From: Lateolabrax maculatus
Lineage: Eukaryota > Chordata > Actinopteri > Acropomatiformes > Lateolabracidae
Direction of reading: 5' to 3'
NCBI GenBank assembly: GCA_031216445.1
Contig: CM062210.1
Location: 18,435,501-18,499,500 of the forward strand
Length of the DNA: 64,000 nucleotides
This document shows positions 10,771-21,400 of the stretch, in pieces. A program made the position numbers and the translations under genes. Positions within the stretch are counted from its first letter, which is position 1, and every line of letters begins with the position of its first letter. A model generated the notes under the pieces. The model did not search any database and had not been told where the DNA came from. It saw nothing but the letters and a program-made list of their open reading frames with translations.

Positions 10771-13700
10771 CTACAGAGTTGAAAACAGGTAGGAGGAGTG
10801 AGAGGGGAAGTAAGAGGGCATGGAGTGCGTGTTGCCTTTCGACACAAAATCTGTCACTTCTATGATTAGTTTGGAGAGCAAGCACTGTGGTAACTGCGTG
10901 TTTGTACATATTTTTACCTGCTTGTGAACTTGGGTGAGCTGCTGGAGGTTGCTCTCCAGGAAGCTGATCTTCTGTTTCTGTGCAGCGCTGCCTTCTGCGT
11001 CAGAGTCCACCTGAGCATTCTGCTTAAGCACAGCACACACATCTTTATCTGTACACAAGTTTTGCATCTGCATTCATTCATCCTTTTACCTGTGTACAAC
11101 TGATTTCAGGCCTTCCAACTCAGTGTCTCTAACCAAAACCCCTGAATCCAAATCATCCCGTTTTGGGGCTAAATGAGATGATAAGTAGCAGATTTTGGAT
11201 GGGTACAGCGCCATGGCATGTTCTGCGTCTTCCAGGAAAGCCTGCTATGCCTTTGGTTTAACTCATCAAGCCACAGCCTGAGAGCTGGAGATGAGCGCCA
11301 TGCAGAGGGTCCCTAATTCACAGCTGCTACCTTTGAAGAATCAGATGGCCTACTTATTGCAGACACTTTCTGTTGTGTTCCCTGGGTTCATTAAAATTTC
11401 ATCCCGGTGCAAATGAAATGGGAGTGCAGCTGGTGCATGAGCGAAATATGGATCTGTTTGTCTCAGTCCAGGTAAGTGCCGCGGTCGGGGACACCAAGAG
11501 CTTGCGTGATATTTCACTAGATGGGAGATTCAATTGCATGCACAACCGGATCACAGGATGACGATTACATTTATGACACACTATTAGCAACTTCCAGAGA
11601 ATGGGAGGACATGTGCACACTGTCAGGATGTTTACCTTTTTGACTCTAGTGGACAAGTCTTGTACAAAAAGCCTCCTGAGGTTGTGGAGTGTCTGCAGCT
11701 CTCGGGCCTGTGTAAAGGCAAGGAAAAAAGCAGTTTGGAAAAAAGCAGTTTGGTCACATTAAAGGGTTAATTCACCAAAAATGTGTCCAGATTTTGAAGT
11801 ATCCCCACCCATCAGTCCTGAAGATGAATAACTACCTAAGAAGGCATAGCCAGTGCATTTGTGCAATTTACTTATTTGTCCTAAACACAGAAACTGATAA
11901 ATATTGTTAAAAGAGCATCTTGATAGATTTGGTTGAGCCAACTCTTTGTTTAAACTTTGAAATTGGACTATCAAGAATAAATGGGACACTGTTTCTTGAC
12001 CAAGACATTGTTTATCAGTTCTAAATGAAAAATGAAAAAAATCTGAATCAAATGAAGTTCCATTCACCTCCACTGTGTTTCAAATCAAAGCCAAACTTTC
12101 TATTTTTGAAATTTTGGGTGAACGCGCCCTTTAATTGAATACAGATTTAAATGGACATGCCAATAACTGACCACAGTCTCCTCCAGCCCTTTCATGTCCT
12201 GTCTGGCCTGCTCCCGTCTGTCCTGCAGCACCCTGCAGAATGTAAAACAAATGTTACTGAGTGCACACAGTATGATGGGAAACAGGCAGCAGCGGATACG
12301 CATACGTAGAGGCATTACGTGAGCTCTTGCAGCTGGCGGCTCTTCTCCTGGTCGGCAGCCTTGAGCTTCTCGTGCTCCACCCTCAGCCTCTCCTGCTCCA
12401 GAATGATCTTCTGGTTCAGACTGCACAGATAGTCAGTAGCAGTGTCAGTACGGAACTATTAGTTGCATTTAGATAGAGAGAAACGTGTTTGCTGTGGTCG
12501 TGTCTTACTCCTGCAGCTCTGTGATGAGTTTCTCCTTGTTGTCCAGCTCGTCTCTCAGGCTGCTGATCTGTTTCTGATGGGCCTCCCTGTGAGACTGGAT
12601 CTGCTTCTCCACAGCGTCCTGAAGACACGCAAGCAAACAGCTATATAGTCACAGTGTTCTAGCTGGAGACCACATACGTGAGGGGCATCTTAGTGGTCCA
12701 GTACCTTAACTTCATTGGCTGACTGGATCTCATTCTCCTTCTCCATAGTGTTGACTTTCTCTGGAAGGAGATGAAACAGGAGATCACTACATTGTTTCTT
12801 TGTGGGGGGTATTTATTCACATCATTCTGTTCAGTAAACCCTCCGAAAACATAAAATATATATGAATTATGAAAACTCCACCATGAACATGAATATCAAA
12901 GGGTTAATGCTCACCTTGGGCTTTGATCCTCACTATCTCCTCATTGAGGGAGTCCACGTTTTCCTCCAGCTGTCTTTTCTTCTGCTCCACATTCTGGAGG
13001 GACTCTGTCAGGGACTTGATTTTAGCTTCACACTGGAAACCGACAGCAAAATGAAAAAGACGTGACGAGGATTATAAACTGTCACACGGGATTAAAACTC
13101 ACACAAACTCCATGACAGCTCTTTTTAAACCCAGAACAAACAGTGTCAGACATGCAAAAATCAGCTTGTTAAGCTGCTGTCTGATTGATAACCACGTCAT
13201 ATGCCCTTTAAATTATTGCCACATGGGTCACTATGGTGACAGGGTCCCGATGGCAGAGGCAGTTACCTGGGAGATGCGGAGCTGGCAGGCGGTCAGCTCT
13301 ATCTCCGTCTCTTCCAGCTTCTGAATGCTCCCGGCCTGGGTGCTCTCCAGCTGTTTGCTGCGCTTCACCATCGTCTTCACCTCTGACTTCATCTTGCTGA
13401 TGTAGAGACGGGCCACAGTGAACTCCTCATCGATGAGGCCGCTGCTCTCTTGTTGCTGAGAAGACGGGGAAAAAACACTTAGCTTCAAGTTTTGTTTTTG
13501 TCATTTTGTCTTCACAGCTATAAGTAACAATAAGTAACATTAATTAACATTAACATTAAACATTCATTTTTGTTGATGGACAAATTCATGAATTGACTTT
13601 TAGCACTACTGGTGACAGTTTGAATTTGAAATACAGAATATAAGAGACATTGAAGTACTAACATTGTAATGGTAGGCTGTGTCATAATAGAGTGTCGCTC

Positions 13701-16700
13701 TAGCATAGGCTAAGGTTAAATTCTCACTCAGAACTTCAGTACTGTCAGGCAAATGCCATTTACAAACTAGCGATGTTGTATGTCTCCACAAGAGACACTT
13801 GACCTATGCTTGCTGGTGCAGGAACTAAAACTCATGCAAAATGAAACAGCTGTCAAATTGCTGTTGCAAACTAGTGTCAGTTTGTAGTACTTGAACTTGA
13901 AGTGTGTTTATAATAACCCGTCTACAGCAGACGAGTTTCCTATTGGATGAAAGGAGACACTCACTCCATACTTTTGTTTCTCCATAAAGATATAACATGT
14001 GGGTGATTCACAAACAACAAACCAATTAACCCAATGAATTGCTTGGTCGATTGACAGAAAACATAAATGCATTAACATTACCTGGTTTCCACTTCAGAAT
14101 TTGTTGCTTTTCTTTGTATTTTGTGATAATAAACTAATTATTTTTTGGGATTTTGGATTGTTCACCAGACAAGACAAGCAATTTAACAAAGACCTTGATA
14201 GGAAAATTGCTAAGGGGCATTTTACACTAATTCTGAACTTTTGTTAACTAAATGTATGTACTAAAAGGACTAAATGACAGTAGAAATTATTGTTTTCTGT
14301 AGCCATACACAAATCCATCCCCAATTTAAGCAAGTGTTGCCTGGATACTCTGTGATGATGAAATTACAAAGGAGCAGAAGAAAGGGTATAAAACTTGATA
14401 TTAGAGGAACGGGATGCATGGTGAACAAGCCGGTAATGTCACTGAAATCAGTGTGTCATTGTTTATTCTCAGTTTCCAGTGCGTTGACTGAGTTTGAAAC
14501 AGTGCGTCATCACCAGGAAAGGTAACCTTAATGTCGTTGCTTCCCACTGCGATTCCTATCTCAGCCAGGTCTTTGAGTAATGATGACATCATCTCAGTGA
14601 CCCTCTTCCTCTGGTGGTTGGTCATCTCCTTCAGCTTCTGGAGTTCAGAGTCAATGGAGGCCAAGGAGCTCTGGTGGTGGGCGAGAACAGAAATACACAC
14701 ACACCTCACAAGGGGATCATGTGTAGTCAGCGTCATCATTTCCAGCGGGAGTTCAGGTCAAGTGAAAAGTACCGATTTCTGGTTCAACTCCTCGCTGAGA
14801 GCCTCAAACTCTTGCGCTTTGTCCTCAACTTCCTGACTCTTCTGGTCGTAGTTGACGGCCAGTTCCTCCAGGGCCTGCAGCACCTCCTTCACCTCCTCCT
14901 TGGAGGCTTCGTTCTCCGCCAGCAGCCGGTTCAGTTCCCTCTGCAGGGTGTCGTGATCACGGCGGGAGGAGGATAAGAGCTACAGGTGAGGGTAGAGAGC
15001 AGATATAAGACAGGGATGCTCAGTCTAGGAGGGGAAGAGGGTGAGAAGGGGAGTAAAGTCTGAAATTCAATTCATTCAATTGTGTCACCTCCTCCTGGTC
15101 CAACATCTGTTCATTCAGCTTCTCCACCAACTGGGACTGCTGGTTGATCTCTTCATCCTGGAAGAAGGGAGGGATGTTGGAGAGGAGAGAGGAGAAGAGA
15201 AATGAAATACATCACTCATTTATTCCCACTACAACCACTGAACAGCAGCCAATCACGCCATCTGCTGACCAAAAGAAGTACTACATGTCAGAAACGTCAC
15301 ATTATGTGAGGTTGAATACCAAAGAGCAATTCAAGCAACATTAGCAACATTTAAATGTCAAATTAGAAATATTATGCATTATATTACATTTTACATTATA
15401 ATAATGTTATATGATTTAGGTGAGACTTAAGAGGACTCTCAGTTTATGTTTTATTGTTTAATATATGATGATTAAACGGCTACACTTTTTTTGTCATTGA
15501 TGGTTATGAAAGATTTTAGTTGTATTTTGAGACAGATTTGTTTGCTATTGCCTGGGACAGAAAACGATGAATGATATAATGTTTTATGTAAGAAGTTATA
15601 TTCTTTTTTGACAAATGTCACTTCACAGTTGCAATGGTATATTTGGGCTAGAGGTGGCACAAAGTCGTTTGTTTTGCAAATCACAAATAAGTCTCAAGTC
15701 TTGTCTATGAAGACCTGAGTCAAGTTCAAGACTTTGTGTTTGCAGTCTTACACAAGTAATTATGTTTCCTTCACCAAATTCAATTTAAAAGGGTAAAGGT
15801 TAGTCTTTAAATCCAAATGTGACAATCAGAGGTATCATCTGTTGTCCAGCAGGCAGACAACAGTGATTGGCTGATTATTTAAAAGTACATCTTTTGTTAT
15901 GACTAGTTGATTTACACACTATTTACAACATATATTTTTAGCTTTGGGAGGATATGGTGTTGTTTCAAGTCATAAAGTCCTAGTGAAGCCATGATTCATT
16001 GATGTTAAAGTCAAAGTGAAATTGCAACTCTTTTTTAATTTTATCAAGTCAAGACTGAAGTCGCCAGATTCCTGACTTGAGTCTACGCTTCTGACTGGGA
16101 GTCTTTGAAGTCCCTTTGGGCTGGCGTTGTGCATGTGAATGACACAAAAAACCTCCCCCAAAAACAACTAATATATCTAATAATACAAATATATACAGTA
16201 CAATTATTCATATTATTATTGTAATATTAAATTATTGTTAAACAACATTTGCATATTTTGTCTAAAGGGATGCGTAGTTATGTGTATTTATTAGCCATCA
16301 GTACCTTTATCATCCGATTGAGAACCATTTATTTGAAATACACTTTTATCTGCATGTTCTGGTATCTACCATATAGCCTGCTCATATATCGCTTGAGAAA
16401 TCAGTACATGGATAGTGGAAAAATACATGTAATGTTCAGCATAATAACACATTAGTACCATACTATATCACATAGTTTTATATTATATATGTGATATTGC
16501 TGTGACTTGTTGTGATTTATTAACGTCACATTTAATATAGTAGGAGCTCTTTTATGTTCATGTATTAATGCATTATTGTGCTTATTGCGCTAAAGGTGTG
16601 AACGCTCGCCAAATGTAACAGACACTCTCAGTAAACCCAACAGTGTGCAGTGGGTCTGTCCTCACCTTGTCATCCATCTCTTTGTAGAGCTTCGCCATTT

Positions 16701-18370
16701 CTGCCTCATACTTCTCCTTCTCCGCATCTGTAAGTTTGACTCCGGGCAGGGTGCCGAGGGCAGGTGTGGCTGCCGTCTTATCATTGTTGAGAGCGCTGTC
16801 CAGCGCCTGGACCTCTGCTTTGGCCTTTTCTTTATCAAACTGTTCCTCCGCTGGCACACTCTCTCCTGCGGGGAGTACAGCACAAAGGGACATCAGTCCC
16901 AGTCTCCTGGGTGTCCGTGATGGGTCCCCTCCCTCCTCTGTCGTTCCCTCAATCAAACCTTTGTTTTAGTAGGGAGACCTGTGACAACTCTAGGTTTCCT
17001 GTGTCTTTAGATTAGTGCAAGGCAGACATGATCAGGCCCATTTTTTGAAGCTAACAGCACCAGTATTCTTTATGGGAATGCTAATATATATATATATAAT
17101 AACAAAGGATTCTTTCTTATTTTGTCTTTCTTAGTAATGTCCTTTTCAAGCCTAAAATAGGACCAGTGTGTGACCACAAAGACAACAATACCCCGGAGCA
17201 TGAGAGAGGAACGACTTCTAAAAGTGTTTGTCTTATATTTTTTAGCTTTTTTCATCTTATATGGAAGGCTCCTACACTGTATTCCTTTTAAAATCTATAT
17301 ATCAGGACATCATTTTTGGTTGGAAAGGTACACTAAAGAGATAAAATCTATAAAATATATGTATGTGCAAAATGATCCTGTTATTCTTAAAATGTCTCCC
17401 AAATCTCAGTGAGTGGATATCAGAATGAAGGCGTTTTGTGGTGTGGCAAACATTTCTAACACACGACTCTGTTCAACTGACCCACACCAAGTCATAATGT
17501 AGCATATACAAGTCTGGGTTGTTACTGGACAGTGTGGCCCTCACCGCTCCTCCAGCGGTTGAGCTCCGTCTCCAGCCAGGTGACGGTGTTTTTCAGCGTC
17601 TTGTTCTTCTCCTTCTCTTTCTCCCACTTGTTCTTCCACTGCTCTGCGGTCAGCTCCACATTCAGACTGACTGTGTTCTTGATGGTCTTTGCCCTGGTGA
17701 AATAGGAAGATGAGAAAATAACAGCAATCTGTTTTGAGTAGATTCCACACAGTTACTTATACCCAACCCCTTATGGTTCTGCCAAATTTCAGACAATGAT
17801 CTGATCACCAGCAAGGAGCTTTTCCAGTAGGGCGTTAAAGGAATATTGAGACATTTTGGGAATATTTGCGTTCTTGCCTGCAGTTAGATGAGAATATTGA
17901 TACCACTCTCATGGCTCACTGGCTTCCCACGTGAACAGGGAGGGTAACTGTGGAAACCTCTGCATTGGTGGGGAAGCATTTTTTTCTGATGTCTTAAATT
18001 TCACAAAACTTCTACGCTCTCATATCCTCAACTCCTTATTTAAGTGCAACGGAAACGTAATGTCTGACATGCATTATAGATAGCATGTGTACTTAGATCA
18101 GATATAGCTCAGATCAGATACGCTGGACTGTTATTGGTGCAGATACAGGCCTTATTAAGTGGAGTGTGTATCAGCCATGATGGGACAGATTTACATTAAA
18201 TATAGTTTATTTGTCAATGTTTCTGTGTTTCCACTATTCACTATTACAATTATTTATGACGGACCCATAGACTCCGTTTTTAGCATAACTGTGACCCCTG
18301 ACCTCATTTTCTCACGTCACCTTACATAAAATGTATTCCCATGCAGTGTGGTACACAGACTTTATTGGTA

Positions 18371-18409
<39 letters not shown>

Positions 18410-21400
18410 TGTACCTCTGTCCAAACAGCAGTGTGGTCCTGGTCTCAGCGTCATTGAAGGAGGAGGGGGAGCAGCAGATGACCATGGTGGTCCGACAGTT
18501 CCCTCCGAGGGAGTCCTGCAGGATCCTGGTCATCTTACTGTCTCTGTATGGTACATAGCTCTGACAGAGGACACAAATGTTCAGTTCCTACTGAAATCAT
18601 TTACCAAGAGTATCTCTTTATTTAATTGTAGGTATAATGTGTTATGTGTGTGTAATGCCATCATTTTCCAAAGCCAATTTTTAGATTACACATTATTGTC
18701 AGTGTTGAAAATATATTTATGAAAGAACCTCAGCTGATAATATTATCAACCATTGTTTTAAGAAATGTCTCCATTGTGGGAGTTCTGATTATAAACTTTG
18801 AATCACATTCTCCCTCTTAAACTCACTAAATAATGGCAGCTATGATGGGAGCACATGACCAATCCCTCTAAAAACACCCCCAGGAGCCGTGGCTGTCTCA
18901 CCGAGCCCTCTGCCAGAGCTGAAATGACATTTCCAAGCGAAGACAGGGACTTGTTGATCATCTTGGCCTCATCCAGCACTGTGCCCTCCGCCCCGGTTTT
19001 CCCCACCTTTGAAACGCCCAAACACAGGAGAGGTCTCATAATGAGGCTGGAACCGGACCGTGTCATTAGATAAGTCATTATCATTAGGATAATTAGACAG
19101 ACAGGATTACTCTGCACAGCTGACATTATAACGGATCACAGCAAACATACTTTTTCACTGCCGGCCAGATCGACGAGGTAGAGCTTGCCAGTAAGTTTCT
19201 GCTCAGTCTGAATGTTTTCCTGCTTGATGTTGATCTGGAAGATGCTGTGACTCCTGGAACTGTGCTCATTCATGTCTGACAATCACAAATTCTTAGTGTT
19301 ATATATCAATAACACTAATTATTTATAATTCAAAGAAAAAAATATTACTATTAATTAATATGCTACTAGTATAAAACACGTTTTTATTAGCTGTAATAGT
19401 TTTATCAGTCTACTTAATAAAACTGTTTTAGTCCAAACCACATTAACATGCAATCCCCAGCTAATCAAGTCATTTCTGCGCATAATCGAGTCCTAAAAAC
19501 CTTATGTGGAAAATCCAGTCATTAAAGTGAGAATGTTTTAACTTGTTTTTAATAGAATTCAAGAATGCTCAATAAATGAGTGTACTGCCATCAAGAACTA
19601 CAAAAATGTATTTAAAAACATACTTGAAACAGGTGTATTTGCAAGGGAAACAAGTTGAAGTATAACAATTTAATTTAATTGAAAAACTAAAGATTAGTGG
19701 AGGCTCATTTATTGTATTGCCCAAAGAACACTTTTGCTGTTTGATAAATGTTGGCACCAAAAATTGTAAGCTGATGTTCTGTTGTAGTACAAACACAGCT
19801 AACTGATGTTTAGTGACTGGATAATGACAAACTTTTCATTTTAGAAGATATTAAATGCAAAAAAGTCATGTGAAATCTAATTGTGAAATCAAAGCCAACT
19901 GTCCAGGATCAGAAATACTTATTGACATCACATAGTGTGTATCATGCACAGTGCCTATTTTAGTGTCTTTGCTGACGGCAGCCTCGCTGCAGTCAGGAGA
20001 CTCGCTGAGGTTGAACCCATGAGAGGCGGCAGCACTGGAGGCTCTCAGTGTATGAACTCACTTGTGACGGCCACGGACCGGTTGTTTTTGCCTTCGTCAA
20101 TGGCTTCCATGACCTCGTTGGGACTGCACACAAAACGCTCTGTACACCCCTGGGGACACATGCAATCACAAGGAAAGGCTGTGTTTACCGGCCGGCTTCA
20201 CAGAGAGACAGTTATTAGCTGAGGAGACCATGACATACTGCGTGAGGCTGATGCTTTCAGAGGGAAAGATATGAAAAGAGAGTGATCTTATTCCTTCATT
20301 ATTTTAGTATAATCTAATATCTGTCTGCATTCCTCTATCTAATTATATAAAAAATATAGTTGAGAAAAATATGAAAGATAAAAAATCCTATTCCATTACA
20401 CACAATGACTGCAAAAGTCTGCATTGAGCAGGTTATTTGACGTATGCCCTCATCTCCTGCAGATCAGCACTGATTTGATCGTATTTTCTTGTGTCATTCG
20501 TAGCGAATGCATTACAACTGGATGGGACAGAGGGGAACTGTTTTAGAAACAATGCGTGTTGCACCTCAAATCACATTTCTCACCATAGAAACAAATCCCC
20601 ATGTCTCACCTTGACAAAGGGTACTCTGTTTTTATCCTCGTGTACAGAAAGGTTGGTCTTTGTCACTGTGGAGGAGAAGGAAAGTAAACATCATGTCCAA
20701 ATGAGCCATGTTGTTTCTATCAGGGTCTGAATGCCACAAGAGACCCAATACATACCATCCAACAAGTCTCTGATTTTGTCCAAGTAAATTTCAAAATATG
20801 ACACCTGCAAAGCGAAAGCTTCCAGTGAGACTTAACCAACATCAGGACGTGCACTTGATGACATTTAAAGGCATGTGAGCACCTGATTGAGGCGTTAACA
20901 TACTTTGATATGAAACTCCAGGTTCTCGTCCATGGAATAAATGTAGTTGAAGATGTCCTGAACAAGTCTGGGAATGACTCCCATCATATCTGGGTCATGG
21001 AGTACCCCCTTTAAGAGACAATTACATGAAAAAGTCTAAACAATACAGCTAGGTGGGGAAAGCAACAGCTGATGCTGTACAGTATATTACCTCCATTGTG
21101 TGTGTTTTGCCAGAGGATGTCTGCCCATAGGCAAATATTGTCCCATTGTAGCCATCCAGAACATCTGTACATATCCAGACAAAGAATAGCATAATTAGAA
21201 TTGAGGTTTAGGCTTGTATTCGCAGGGTGTTGGCGTGTCAGCCACTGAGACTACATCTGTATTCTGCTGTACACCTTTACCTCTGACAATCTTCTGAGCC
21301 ACAGCGTTGTAGAATTGCTCCTGAGTTGTGTTGGACTGGAACACGCGGTCAAAGTAGTACGGTTTACCCTGTGAAAAAGAGGTCGCCGGTGATAACAGCA

